Of a stretch of DNA of 54,994 nt, positions 1 through 7,828 are shown piece after piece (the stretch's first letter is position 1; each line of letters begins with the position of its first letter). Origin of the DNA: a virus; IMG/VR virus record IMGVR_UViG_3300047352_000276, positions 1-54,994 of that record. The stretch is one strand, 5' to 3'. The position numbers and the translations under genes were made by a program. Below the pieces are notes generated by a model, which worked only from the letters and a program-made list of their open reading frames with translations, searched no databases and was not told where the DNA came from.

Positions 1-155
1 ATCGCCAACACTTCCGGACCAATCATCTCGACCATACCAATGCCAGTGTTGATGAAGATCGTCGGTTGGGACGAGATCCCAGACTTTCCCAAGCAAAAAA
101 TATACACCATCCGCGCAACCATTGACCAGCCGGACTGCGATATATACCAGACCAT
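1..155. repeat. Terminal overlap with 54840-54994 (artificial contig break)
   Basis: The first 155 bases recur at the extreme right end. They differ at three positions only: 127 (c/a), 129 (g/a) and 147 (c/t). Both copies lie in the same reading frame of the same gene, so this is an assembly overlap of a circular or circularly permuted genome and not a biological long terminal repeat. The unique genome length is then 54,839 bases. The three mismatches change one codon (CAG Gln to AAA Lys) and one wobble base (TAC/TAT), which suggests two closely related variants in the sampled population. Confidence 0.9.
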
Positions 156-549
156 TTATTACCCAGACCCGACAGTCCCACACTACAGAGTTTCAGTCAT
201 CGGCAATGTCGTGATCTGTGAGGCTGCTGTGCCAATAGACTCAAAGCCAGCACCCCACATAATGAGCATACTGATGGATGACTTCGGGTTCAGACCTATG
301 AAGATAACCAACATCACCTCATCGACTCAAGAGTACGGCAAGATTCGTCCGATCGATGAGCGTCTGCGGAAAGAATTCATTTTCCAAATGACCACCCAAC
401 ACAACATCTATTCAGTTGGCAGGTTCGCAACATGGCGACAGATCTTACTGGACGATGTAGTCGACGATGTAAAAGTTGTCGAAGAATTCATTCGGGGGAA
501 GTCTGACTATGCCCGATGGATGCACTCTCAGAAAGGAGAAAATCAATGA
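1..549 (+). CDS. FAD/NAD(P)-binding oxidoreductase-like protein, C-terminal part
   Basis: This frame is open from base 1 and is the continuation of the gene that begins at 54450. Joined over the contig break, the protein has 312 residues. This part gives the last 182 residues and has no nucleotide-binding motif of its own; the Rossmann motif is in the 54450 segment. An internal ATG at 40 is not the true start. The stop overlaps the ThyX start (ATGA at 546-549), so the two are translationally coupled. Because ThyX itself uses FAD, a shared nucleotide pathway is plausible, but the substrate cannot be read from the sequence. Confidence 0.85.
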   Translation: MANTSGPIISTIPMPVLMKIVGWDEIPDFPKQKIYTIRATIDQPDCDIYQTIYYPDPTVPHYRVSVIGNVVICEAAVPIDSKPAPHIMSILMDDFGFRPMKITNITSSTQEYGKIRPIDERLRKEFIFQMTTQHNIYSVGRFATWRQILLDDVVDDVKVVEEFIRGKSDYARWMHSQKGENQ

Positions 550-1193
550 AAGTGGAACTCGTAAATTATACCTCTGACGCTGTTGACCTGCTGTTGTTCA
601 CCAAGAACACAAGGCTGATGGACGACGAGGATGCCTATGGCAAAATCGCTGGATGGTCTGAAACAAAGAAGCAGGAGGAGCTAGACTACATGCTCCAAAC
701 AATCCGCTCATCTTGGGAATTCATTGACTACACATTCAACATTCGAGATGTCAGTCGTGGGTTCACCCATCAGTTCGTCCGGACTCGCCAAGCCTCATAC
801 GCCCAACAATCTCAACGAACAGTTGACATGTTTGGCTTCAGCTATTACACTCCAGAGCGCATTGAGCAAAACCACGAAGCTCTGGAAGAATATGACAAGG
901 CAATGGCTGACATAGCTGACGCATACCAAAGGCTCCGGAAGTTTGTCCCCGCAGAAGATGCACGTGGTGTCTTGCCGACTAACATCCACACCAACATCGT
1001 CGCGAAGTTTAACTTGCGCACACTGAGCGAGATGGCCAAGTCACGCCTCAGCCCACGAGCTCAAGGTGAATATCAACAGGTGTTCAAGCTGATGGTCAAG
1101 GCTGTTGTCGCGGTGCACCCATGGGCTGATCCTTTCTTGACCCCAACACAGTGGGCCGCACCATCAATGGGAAAGGCTCTGAACAAGCCATGA
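546..1193 (+). CDS. thyX: Flavin-dependent thymidylate synthase (ThyX)
   Basis: A 215-residue protein of the ThyX family, which makes dTMP from dUMP using FAD, NADPH and methylenetetrahydrofolate. The ThyX signature (RHRxxSxNxxSxR in classic members) is seen as R79-T-R81..S84....S89-R91, so the middle His of RHR is Thr here. Other family marks are H75-Q76 before the motif, R140-GVLP at 140-144, and R158, R167 and AQxE near 172-175. The start at 546 is chosen over the upstream in-frame ATG at 516 because an AAAGGAG site lies 8-15 bases before it and it overlaps the previous stop as ATGA. The usual role in lytic phages is boosting dTTP. The altered motif leaves a modified reaction possible. Confidence 0.9.
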   Translation: MKVELVNYTSDAVDLLLFTKNTRLMDDEDAYGKIAGWSETKKQEELDYMLQTIRSSWEFIDYTFNIRDVSRGFTHQFVRTRQASYAQQSQRTVDMFGFSYYTPERIEQNHEALEEYDKAMADIADAYQRLRKFVPAEDARGVLPTNIHTNIVAKFNLRTLSEMAKSRLSPRAQGEYQQVFKLMVKAVVAVHPWADPFLTPTQWAAPSMGKALNKP

Positions 1194-1465
1194 GCAAGAA
1201 ATATGAAGATGATCTGATAATCGCTGTGCGGGAAAACAAGAAGCACATGACCGTCAAAGAGATCATGGAGAAGCACAGCCTGAAGGAGCATGAAGTCAAG
1301 TACATCCTTTATAATCCTCATTGCACGTTGCTGGAGGACAAACCAATACCTGTGGACTACGTTGTTGATGATGCTGCGTTTGAGGAGCCTGAAGACTTCC
1401 AAAAAGACGAACGGTCAATAGTCAATGGCTTCAGGAAAGCATTTAAAGGATTATTCGAAAAGTAA
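1190..1465 (+). CDS. Small protein with possible helix-turn-helix
   Basis: A 91-residue acidic protein that starts at the ATGA overlap with ThyX; the 13 codons upstream are in frame but lack a ribosome site. Residues 20-40 (MTVKEIMEKHSLKEHEVKYIL) have the spacing of a helix-turn-helix, with Val-Lys-Glu-Ile then Leu-Lys-Glu-His-Glu-Val. The C-terminal third is rich in Glu, Asp and Lys. I recognise no family. It may be a small DNA-binding regulator or a ThyX partner, but context is the only support. Confidence 0.7.
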   Translation: MSKKYEDDLIIAVRENKKHMTVKEIMEKHSLKEHEVKYILYNPHCTLLEDKPIPVDYVVDDAAFEEPEDFQKDERSIVNGFRKAFKGLFEK

Positions 1466-1490
1466 GGATCGTGCTGAGAAAGGAAATGGC

Positions 1491-1979
1491 ATGAATATTT
1501 TCTACCTAGACCACAACCCTGTGGAAGCTGCAAAGATGCATTGCGACAAGCATTGCGTCAAAATGATCCTTGAGACTGCGCAGCTGCTGTGCACTGCTCA
1601 CAGAGAGCTCGATGGTGACTACTGGGCTGACATGGTTGGCTTGTATAAGTCTACCCACAAGAACCATCCGTCTGCTGTTTGGGTGCGCGAGAGCTCTGCG
1701 CAATATTGGTGGGCTTGCGGATTGTATGTCCAGCTTGGTTTGGAATACACAAGACGATACGGCAAGACCCACAAGAGCATGGGTCTGGCTCCATTCTTGA
1801 CAATTTCACCAATGTGGATTGATCGTCTGGCTTGGCGAGAACCGCCTCAGTGCATGCCTGATGAATACAAAACTGACTGCACTGTGGAAGCATACAGGAA
1901 TTATTACAATGGTGCCAAGGCAAGGTTCGCAGCTTGGAAAGACAAGGAGGCTCCAGAATGGTTCGAGACGGTGCAGTGA
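1491..1979 (+). CDS. Conserved phage protein with YLDxxPxxAAxxHCDKHxxK motif
   Basis: A 162-residue protein. ATG 1491 follows GAGAAAGGA, the ribosome site used across this genome, so the 22 upstream in-frame codons are excluded. The N-terminus carries the pattern YLDHNPVEAAKMHCDKHCVK followed by MILETAQLLCTAHR, with His, Cys and Asp residues that could bind a metal or form an active site. Further on are WVRESSAQYWW and a Trp-rich helix. I have seen this family in many marine and enteric phages, always next to nucleotide or DNA metabolism genes; some databases attach a pyrimidine-dimer glycosylase label. I cannot confirm that function from the residues visible. Confidence 0.75.
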   Translation: MNIFYLDHNPVEAAKMHCDKHCVKMILETAQLLCTAHRELDGDYWADMVGLYKSTHKNHPSAVWVRESSAQYWWACGLYVQLGLEYTRRYGKTHKSMGLAPFLTISPMWIDRLAWREPPQCMPDEYKTDCTVEAYRNYYNGAKARFAAWKDKEAPEWFETVQ

Positions 1980-2392
1980 TTGTTGACATTGATGGGACGC
2001 TGGCTGATTGTCGTCACAGATTCCATTTGTATGAAGCGAAAGATTATGAAGCATTCAATGCAGCCAGCAAGGATGATGATCCGATTGATGCTGTTGTTGA
2101 TTTGGTGCGCAATCTGCCTAAGTGGACTTGGATTGTAATAATGACCGCTCGGGACGAATCATTCAGAGACGTGACCATGAGTTGGCTCAACATGAATGAC
2201 ATCCCATTCAACCATCTGTTGATGAGGCCAGCAGGTGACAAGCGCAGAGACGACATTGTCAAGCGAGAATTGTTCAATGCCAACTACAAAAAAGAACAAG
2301 TCTGGTTTGCTCTGGAAGACCGCAAAGTCTGCGTTGACATGTGGAGAGATGAGGGCATAACTTGCCTGCAGGTTCAGGAGGGGAATTTCTGA
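1958..2392 (+). CDS. HAD-superfamily phosphatase (polynucleotide 3'-phosphatase-like)
   Basis: A 144-residue protein. The HAD motif I DxDGT is D10-I-D12-G-T14, with D10 the expected nucleophile. Motif II is the Thr of IVIMTARDE (near 70), motif III the Lys of GDKRRDDIVK, and motif IV LEDRKVCVDMW near 125-135. Size and order match the phosphatase domain of T4 polynucleotide kinase and free-standing phage versions, which remove 3' phosphates or act on nucleotides. There is no kinase domain (no Walker A). ATG 1958 has AAGGAGG seven bases upstream and lies inside the end of the previous gene. Confidence 0.8.
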   Translation: MVRDGAVIVDIDGTLADCRHRFHLYEAKDYEAFNAASKDDDPIDAVVDLVRNLPKWTWIVIMTARDESFRDVTMSWLNMNDIPFNHLLMRPAGDKRRDDIVKRELFNANYKKEQVWFALEDRKVCVDMWRDEGITCLQVQEGNF

Positions 2393-2580
2393 TGGAACTT
2401 AGATTGGTCGGCAACGACATTGAATTTGACAGGCAAAAAATTGCAAGGCTTTTTGACCTCAGCCCTGCCCTGCGGATGTCTCTGGAGGAGGCTTTCAAGA
2501 AGTCCAACGAGCACGACGAATCCGTCGATGCAGCATACCAAGAAGGGAGGGCCGAAGGTGAATGGTGGCGTGTCGAATGA
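2392..2580 (+). CDS. Small acidic hypothetical protein
   Basis: A 62-residue protein joined to the HAD gene by TGATG and preceded by a CAGGAGGGG ribosome site, which fixes the start. It is Glu-rich and probably helical, ending EGEWWRVE. No family recognised. It sits between a phosphatase and a DUF1599/MazG-like protein in a tight operon, and overlaps the next start by ATGA. Confidence 0.65.
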   Translation: MELRLVGNDIEFDRQKIARLFDLSPALRMSLEEAFKKSNEHDESVDAAYQEGRAEGEWWRVE

Positions 2581-2873
2581 GCAGTCCTAAAGATCCATCA
2601 GACATTCTGCAAGAGATGGCAGAAACATTCCGAGAGCGGAATAAAGTCTACGGCGACAACTACAAGACCGTCGGAGAAGTGATGATCAGTTTGTTCCCCA
2701 ATGGGGTGCAGCTCAACACAGTCAGCGATTACAACAGCTGGCATCTGTTTGAGTTGATGATCGTCAAGATCACTAGGTTCGCAAACAGCAACCTGAAACA
2801 CAAAGACTCAATTCATGATGCAGCCGTTTATGCGGCCATGGTTGAATATCTCATCAAGGAGGAGAAACAGTGA
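2577..2873 (+). CDS. DUF1599/MazG-like small all-alpha protein
   Basis: A 98-residue protein starting at an ATGA overlap. The layout RNKVYGDNY ... VMISLFPNG ... KITRFAN ... KDSIHDAAVYAAMVEYL is the pattern of a phage all-alpha family near DUF1599, also called nucleotide-modification-associated domain 1, distantly related to MazG/dUTPase-like pyrophosphatases. The conserved Tyr-Gly-Asp and the Asp-x-x-His-Asp towards the end are likely active-site or metal ligands. In phages such domains accompany base-modification or nucleotide-pool genes. The family assignment is from memory of the motif and should be treated as probable only. Confidence 0.65.
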   Translation: MSSPKDPSDILQEMAETFRERNKVYGDNYKTVGEVMISLFPNGVQLNTVSDYNSWHLFELMIVKITRFANSNLKHKDSIHDAAVYAAMVEYLIKEEKQ

Positions 2874-3547
2874 GCAACATTTTAATCACAGGCACAGGCA
2901 AAGGCTTGGGCAAGGCAATGAAAGAAAAGCTGATCAGCCAAGGCCACAAAGTGATCAGCTTCAATCTTGAGGATGGCAGGGATGTCCGCAGTCCAGACAT
3001 TTCTGACGTCTGGCGTCAGAAAATTGACGTGTTGATAAACAATGCTGGCGTCAACATAATCGATTGGCTGGAAAACTTCGAGGAATCAGACTGGGACAAA
3101 GTCATGGACACCAACGCCAAAGGCATCTACATGATGACCAAGGCTTGCTTGCCAGGACTGATCAAAAGCAAAGGCACAGTCATCAACATCGTAAGCAATG
3201 CAGCCCACATGCCTATGACTTGTTCTTTGGCCTACAATGCGTCCAAAGGTGCTGCCCACATCATGACGTTGCAGATGGCCAGAGAGCTGACCAAGAAGCA
3301 TGGCATAACAGTTTTTGGGATAGCCCCTAACAAACTCTCTGGCACTGGCATGAGTGATGACATCGACAACCAAGTGGTTGCCACTCGTGGCTGGACCAAA
3401 GAGCATGCCCAGCAGTATCAACTCAATGGTCTGTTGACAGGCGAAGAAACGCCACCAGAAAGGCTGGCAGAATTTGTCGCTTTTTTACTTCAATCAAAAG
3501 ATCACCACAAGTACCTGACTGGGTGCATCCTTCCATATGGAGCCTGA
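2870..3547 (+). CDS. Short-chain dehydrogenase/reductase (SDR)
   Basis: A 225-residue Rossmann enzyme using NAD(P)H. It shows the glycine motif TGTGKGLG at 7-14, the NNAG motif at 57-60, N82, and the catalytic set S109, Y122-x-x-x-K126. Length is typical for classical SDRs. It starts at GTG 2870, overlapping the previous stop (GTGA) behind an AAGGAGGAG site. SDRs in phages usually act on sugars or small metabolites; the substrate here is unknown. The position between nucleotide-type genes and polymerase genes suggests a tailoring step on a nucleotide or sugar rather than host carbon metabolism. Confidence 0.88.
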   Translation: MSNILITGTGKGLGKAMKEKLISQGHKVISFNLEDGRDVRSPDISDVWRQKIDVLINNAGVNIIDWLENFEESDWDKVMDTNAKGIYMMTKACLPGLIKSKGTVINIVSNAAHMPMTCSLAYNASKGAAHIMTLQMARELTKKHGITVFGIAPNKLSGTGMSDDIDNQVVATRGWTKEHAQQYQLNGLLTGEETPPERLAEFVAFLLQSKDHHKYLTGCILPYGA

Positions 3548-3548
3548 A

Positions 3549-4028
3549 ATGAAATTCCAAATTGAACAAATAGCAATCGTCCCGAAAGATCCAATCGCAG
3601 CCAAGAAGCTGTTGTCAGAGATTGGGGCAACTGATTGGGCTGAAGATCACGTTGTCGCAACTGGCAATGTTTTCGGCGTTCGCGACACCAACGAAGCTGA
3701 CTTGTCTTTCAACTATGACCTGTTCTCCGGCAAAGAGTTTGAAGTTTTGGATTATACTTCTGGCCCCAACTGGATTGATTCAAGAGGATCAAGGAACACA
3801 GTCAGCCACCTAGGGATGCATTGCAGTGCAGAAGATCTTGTGCATTGGCGAGCGTTCTTCGCAAACCGTGACATCGAAGTGGCGCAAGAAGTTTTCACCG
3901 ACTCCCACACCAATCCCGTGATTGCAGGAAAACGATCTTACAATTACGTCATATTCGACACGAAGAACATACTGGGCGTTGACCTCAAATTCATCGTTAG
4001 GATAAATAAAGATGCTGATAGTCTTTGA
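3549..4028 (+). CDS. VOC (glyoxalase/dioxygenase fold)-like protein
   Basis: A 159-residue protein with two similar halves: an N-terminal beta strand QIEQIAIV followed by a helix (DPIAAKKLLSEIGA), then a second unit beginning VSHLGMHC and helix AEDLVHWRAFF, ending in NYVIFDT and VDLKFIV. This is the vicinal-oxygen-chelate layout. Candidate metal ligands are H93 or H96 in SHLGMH and a Glu/Asp in the last strand, but the usual His at the first strand is absent (QIAIV), so activity is uncertain. ATG 3549 is preferred to 3537 because GGAG lies six bases before it. It overlaps the exonuclease by 17 bases. Confidence 0.6.
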   Translation: MKFQIEQIAIVPKDPIAAKKLLSEIGATDWAEDHVVATGNVFGVRDTNEADLSFNYDLFSGKEFEVLDYTSGPNWIDSRGSRNTVSHLGMHCSAEDLVHWRAFFANRDIEVAQEVFTDSHTNPVIAGKRSYNYVIFDTKNILGVDLKFIVRINKDADSL

Positions 4029-4548
4029 TCTAGAAACCACAGGTCTGCCCAAAGCGGAAGGTTCTGATCTTGACATGCAGCCCAAGATTATTGAATTCGG
4101 TGCGATCAAGCTTACTGAAGAGCTCATTGAGGTTGATCGCCTTGAATTCTTTTGCAACCCCAAGCACATGCTCGATCCAAAGATCACCAAGATCACAGGC
4201 ATAACAGACGACATGCTCAAAGACCAAAAGCCATTCATCGCACACCTCGACAGATTGAATGAATTCTTTTTGGGAACCAAGCGGATGTTTGCCCACAATC
4301 TTGGCTTCGACAGAAAGATCTTGAAATTTGAGCTTGAGAGGCTAGACAAGGTCACAAGCTTCCCTTGGCCTTATGAGCACACCTGCACAGTTGAGGTTGG
4401 CCAGCGAGTCTGGGGTAAGATGCGCAAGCTGGGCGACATATATGAAGAGCTCTTCGAAGAGAAGATAGAAGGCTCTCACAGGTCAATGAATGATGTTGAA
4501 GCAACGCTCCGGATCATTGATTGGTACGCAAAGGAAGGACACATATAA
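4012..4548 (+). CDS. DnaQ-like 3'-5' exonuclease (DEDDh)
   Basis: A 178-residue exonuclease of the polymerase III epsilon type. Exo I is FDLETTG with D6 and E8; exo II is HNLGFD with D100; exo III is H156...D161 (DEDDh subclass). It lies directly before, with no spacer, the DnaE-type polymerase, so it very likely serves as its proofreading subunit, as epsilon does for alpha in bacteria. There is no clamp-binding pentapeptide that I can call with certainty. Start overlaps the previous gene by 17 bases. Confidence 0.92.
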   Translation: MLIVFDLETTGLPKAEGSDLDMQPKIIEFGAIKLTEELIEVDRLEFFCNPKHMLDPKITKITGITDDMLKDQKPFIAHLDRLNEFFLGTKRMFAHNLGFDRKILKFELERLDKVTSFPWPYEHTCTVEVGQRVWGKMRKLGDIYEELFEEKIEGSHRSMNDVEATLRIIDWYAKEGHI

Positions 4549-7362
4549 ATGTTGAACCTCAAGACACGCACAGAGTATTCGTTCCGCAAGGCATACGGCC
4601 CCATACAAAAGGTTGTTGAGTGTTTTGAAGACAAGGCTGTTGGAATATGCGACACAGGAACATGGGGCCACGTCGCATTCTCCAAGCACTGCAAAAAGTC
4701 TGGCATCAAGCCTGTGTTTGGTGTTGAGATATCTGTGGTCTTAGATGCCAATGACCGTTCCAAACAAGCCGACAATCCGATGTCATTTCTGGCTTGCAAC
4801 AATGATGGGTTGGCTGAGATATATGAGCTTGTGTCCCGCAGCACATCCAAAGAGAATTTCTACTATTATCCCCGCATAAGCTATTCAGACCTGTTCGATG
4901 TCAGCGAAAACGTGATAATGTTGTCCGGATCGCACCCAGACTGGTCGATGCTTCCTTTGACCAAAAAACACAATCTTTACGTCGAGCTTGGACCAATGAG
5001 CTCTCCGAAGTCAGCTGAGTGGGCTGCTCAAAAAGGCTTCAAGACCATAGCCACCAGCGACAACTTTTATCCCAAGCCATCGGACAAAAAGGCTTACGAG
5101 GTTTTGTGTGGCCGTAACCGTACAGATCGCAGTGGGCCCATGCACATTCTTGATGAGTGGGAGTGGAAGGCTGCTGTGCCTTGGGGGACGCAAGAAGCCA
5201 TCGACAACACCTACAAAGTTGCAGAGCTTTGCAATGCTGATCTGCCAGTTGCGCAGATGATCGCATTTCATTCAAAAAAGACTTTGCGAGAGCTTTGCGA
5301 GGATGGTGCTCCGGCACTGGGCGTTGACCTGAAAGATCCAGTTTATGCGGCTAGGCTCAAGCGAGAGTTGGACATGATTGCCAGCAAGGAATTTGAGGAT
5401 TATTTCTTTGTGATTGCTGACATGATTCGTTACGCCAAAGAGCACATGCTGGTTGGCCCTGCTCGTGGATCTTCTGCTGGTTCTTTGGTTTGTTACCTCA
5501 CTGGCATAACTGACGTTGACCCGATTGTGCACGACCTGTTGTTCGAAAGATTCATCGACATCACCCGAGAAGATCTGCCGGACATCGACATCGACTTTCA
5601 AGATGACCGCAGAGAGATGGTTTTCCAATATCTCAGGGACAAGTACGGTGCAGAAAAAGTTGCACACCTCGGGACGGTCAGCCGCTACAAAGCCAAGAGC
5701 ACAATAGCAGAAGTGGCCAAAGAGCTTGGCATACCCGCATGGGAAGTCAATGACCTGAAAGGTGCGATCATCGAGCGCAGTGGTGGTGACTCTCGTGCTG
5801 CGTTCTGCATCCTCGACACATTCAACGACCTCGACATAGGCAAGGCTGTCTTGGAGAAATTCCCGCAGATGAAAGTTGCGGCAAAGATGGAGAACCACGC
5901 AAGACACGTTGGTGTGCATGCTGCTGGCATTCTGGTGACTGAAGACCCAGTCAGCAAATATTGCTCCGTCAGTGCGCAGACTGGTGCGGCCCAGATAGAC
6001 AAAAAAGACGCTGAAGACCTCAACCTGCTGAAGATTGATGCATTGGGCCTCAGAACACTCTCCGTCTTGCAGGACGTTTTGGATCAGGTTGGTTGGGTGC
6101 GAGACCAGCTGATCAAGTTTCCTCTGGAAGACAAAAAGGCATTCGCAATATTGAATGATGAGAAATATGCAGGCATATTCCAATTTGAAGGCTACGCGCT
6201 GCAAGGTGTGACCAGACAAATGAAAGTGCACAACTTTGAGGACGTTGCAGCCATCACTGCCCTAGCTCGTCCTGGACCACTCAACTCCGGTGGTACGAGC
6301 CAGTTTATCAAGCGGCACATAGGAGCAGCACCAGCGGAATATATGCACCCAATGACAGAGCCAATCACAAAGGTGACTCATGGTGTTGTGGTCTATCAAG
6401 AACAAGTCATGACCATTGGTCGGGAGATAGGCAAGCTGAGTTGGGAAGATGTTTCATTCCTGCGCAAAGCAATGAGCAAGTCTTATGGCAAAGAATATTT
6501 TGACACGTTCTGGGAGAAGTTCAAGGTTGGAGCTGCTGAGAACGGCATACCGGAAGACGTCGCGCAAACAATATGGGACAACATCAACACGATGGGATCT
6601 TGGGCGTTCAACCGCAGTCACGCAATATCTTACGGGATGGTGAGCTATTGGTGTTGTGTCTTGAAGAGCAGGTTCCCACTGGAGTATGCTGCTGCTTGCC
6701 TCCGTAATGTCAAGGATGACGACCAAGCTGTCAAGCTGTTGAGGGAAGTTGTGTCTGAGGGATTGACTTACAAGCCATTCGACAAATTCAAGTCCAAGGC
6801 CAACTGGTCAGTCCAAGACAATGAATTGATCGGTGGGTTGATAGGGATCAAAGGCATCGGCCCCAAAATGGCAGAAGACATAGAAAACAGGCGCAACCTG
6901 TCCCAACCATTGACCCCACGGCAAGAAACCCTGCTGAACACAGGCACGACACCCTATGACGATATTTTTGAGTGCGAAAGGAGATTTGGCCACATCAAGA
7001 AAGATCCCAAAGCCCACAACATCGGCTCAGCCATAACAGACATCCAAGACCTAGACGGGGACAATCCAGGAACATTCGTTTTCTTCGGCAAGCTCAAAGA
7101 GAAGAATTTGAGGGATATGAATGAAGCTGTCAACTTGGCCAAACGTGGTGGTCGCAGAGTTGATCGGAATAACCTTTGGTTGAACGTGACAGCTGAAGAT
7201 GACACTGGCGCAATCATATGCACAGTCGACAGGTTCAAGTACCAAAAGATGGGCAAGCCCATTGTGGAGGATGGAAAGCTGGGTGAATGGTACTTATTCA
7301 AAGGTGTGTTGAAGAATGGGTTCAGGAAGATCTATCTTGAAAAGGTTCGTAAGATGTTGTAA
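4549..7362 (+). CDS. dnaE: DNA polymerase III alpha subunit (DnaE family), replicative polymerase
   Basis: A 937-residue C-family polymerase, somewhat shorter than the ~1160 residues of E. coli DnaE. Order: PHP domain at 1-190 (degenerate, opening LKTRTEYSF where bacterial DnaE has the HxHxxYS type); palm with GPARGSSAGSLV near 305-316 and catalytic acids in PDIDIDF (D345, D347, D349) and D497 in KIDALGLRTL; fingers with VVYQEQVM and GSWAFNRSHA; helix-hairpin-helix GIKGIGPKMAEDI at about 766-778; and a C-terminal OB-fold from about 840. The tau-binding tail of bacterial alpha seems absent. A phage of this size with its own alpha plus epsilon is unusual; most short-tailed phages use family A polymerases. 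It starts one base after the exonuclease stop. Confidence 0.96.
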   Translation: MLNLKTRTEYSFRKAYGPIQKVVECFEDKAVGICDTGTWGHVAFSKHCKKSGIKPVFGVEISVVLDANDRSKQADNPMSFLACNNDGLAEIYELVSRSTSKENFYYYPRISYSDLFDVSENVIMLSGSHPDWSMLPLTKKHNLYVELGPMSSPKSAEWAAQKGFKTIATSDNFYPKPSDKKAYEVLCGRNRTDRSGPMHILDEWEWKAAVPWGTQEAIDNTYKVAELCNADLPVAQMIAFHSKKTLRELCEDGAPALGVDLKDPVYAARLKRELDMIASKEFEDYFFVIADMIRYAKEHMLVGPARGSSAGSLVCYLTGITDVDPIVHDLLFERFIDITREDLPDIDIDFQDDRREMVFQYLRDKYGAEKVAHLGTVSRYKAKSTIAEVAKELGIPAWEVNDLKGAIIERSGGDSRAAFCILDTFNDLDIGKAVLEKFPQMKVAAKMENHARHVGVHAAGILVTEDPVSKYCSVSAQTGAAQIDKKDAEDLNLLKIDALGLRTLSVLQDVLDQVGWVRDQLIKFPLEDKKAFAILNDEKYAGIFQFEGYALQGVTRQMKVHNFEDVAAITALARPGPLNSGGTSQFIKRHIGAAPAEYMHPMTEPITKVTHGVVVYQEQVMTIGREIGKLSWEDVSFLRKAMSKSYGKEYFDTFWEKFKVGAAENGIPEDVAQTIWDNINTMGSWAFNRSHAISYGMVSYWCCVLKSRFPLEYAAACLRNVKDDDQAVKLLREVVSEGLTYKPFDKFKSKANWSVQDNELIGGLIGIKGIGPKMAEDIENRRNLSQPLTPRQETLLNTGTTPYDDIFECERRFGHIKKDPKAHNIGSAITDIQDLDGDNPGTFVFFGKLKEKNLRDMNEAVNLAKRGGRRVDRNNLWLNVTAEDDTGAIICTVDRFKYQKMGKPIVEDGKLGEWYLFKGVLKNGFRKIYLEKVRKML

Positions 7363-7405
7363 ATGTTGAGAGAAAAATTATTTCACTCAAAATTGAAAAT
7401 AATGA

Positions 7406-7434
7406 TTGCCTTTTCTGGCAATAACGACGATACT
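7406..7434 (+). promoter_or_regulatory. Promoter P1 (TTGCCT-17-GATACT)
   Basis: TTGCCT at 7406-7411 and GATACT at 7429-7434 are separated by exactly 17 bases. The same pair with the same spacing occurs at 53570-53598 (+) and 47893-47921 (-). An A/T-rich block at 7370-7396 (GAGAAAAATTATTT..TCAAAATTGAA) is shared with the 53.5 kb promoter and may act as an UP element. It would drive the rightward genes from 7484 to 13371. Confidence 0.75.
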
Positions 7435-7483
7435 CTCTTTATCGGAAGGGAGAGGCCCTGACGGTTTGAGAAAGGAACTAACG

Positions 7484-7771
7484 ATGGAACTTACAAACAA
7501 CCAGACCCGAGCGATGACTGCTCTTATCAAAAGTTGCCTCGGCAACATGGGCGGCAAAACCCTTGCTGATTTGCAAGACGACCCATTCACATGGGTTGAT
7601 GCCTCTGATCTCGTTGAAGCTGGCTGGGGCCAAAAAGAAGCTGAAGGCACATTCGGCTCACTGGTCGCTGCTGATTTAGTTTATCTTTATGACCAGCGTT
7701 CGGCCGACGATGGGGGCAACTTATATTCGCTGGCTGATGACTGGGATTCTCTCCGTAAATTTCACTCATAA
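7484..7771 (+). CDS. Hypothetical protein, winged-helix-like
   Basis: A 95-residue protein; ATG 7484 follows GAGAAAGGA and promoter P1, so it is the first gene of this transcript. The pattern NNQTRAMTALIKSCLGN ... VDASDLVEAGWGQKEAEGTFGSLVAADLVYLYD resembles a small winged-helix or MarR-like fold, with helix 3 from GQKEAEGTFGSLVAADL and a beta wing. I have seen similar short proteins in marine phages without assigned role. A stable hairpin follows 7 bases after the stop. Confidence 0.7.
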   Translation: MELTNNQTRAMTALIKSCLGNMGGKTLADLQDDPFTWVDASDLVEAGWGQKEAEGTFGSLVAADLVYLYDQRSADDGGNLYSLADDWDSLRKFHS

Positions 7772-7777
7772 TCTAAC

Positions 7778-7797
7778 GGTGGGGCTTCGGCCCCACC
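7778..7797 (+). terminator. GC-rich hairpin with TTCG loop
   Basis: Perfect 8-bp stem GGTGGGGC / GCCCCACC closing a TTCG tetraloop. It lies between the first gene of transcript P1 and the next gene. The U-tract is absent for about 12 bases, so it may be a weak terminator or an mRNA-stabilising 3' end rather than a strong stop. Confidence 0.6.
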
Positions 7798-7801
7798 ACC
7801 T

Positions 7802-7819
7802 CCTCAAATTTTAGAAAGG
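7802..7819 (+). repeat. 18-base leader repeat, copy 1
   Basis: CCTCAAATTTTAGAAAGG occurs here and identically at 8062-8079, each time just before a start codon with AGAAAGG as the ribosome site. The exact A/T core suggests a duplicated translation leader or a site for a regulator. Confidence 0.7.
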
Positions 7820-7828
7820 AACCAGCAA

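Noticed and set aside
1-155. Direct terminal repeat of a linear phage genome
   Set aside because: The overlap lies inside one gene, is only 155 bases and carries mismatches, which fits assembly closure better than a true terminal repeat.
1491-1979. Pyrimidine-dimer DNA glycosylase call
   Set aside because: The N-terminal catalytic Thr/Arg pattern of T4 endonuclease V is not visible; I left the function open.
5272-6231. 319-codon open frame on the minus strand inside the polymerase gene
   Set aside because: The opposite strand codes for the well-conserved DnaE palm; the frame shows no domain and no start signal.
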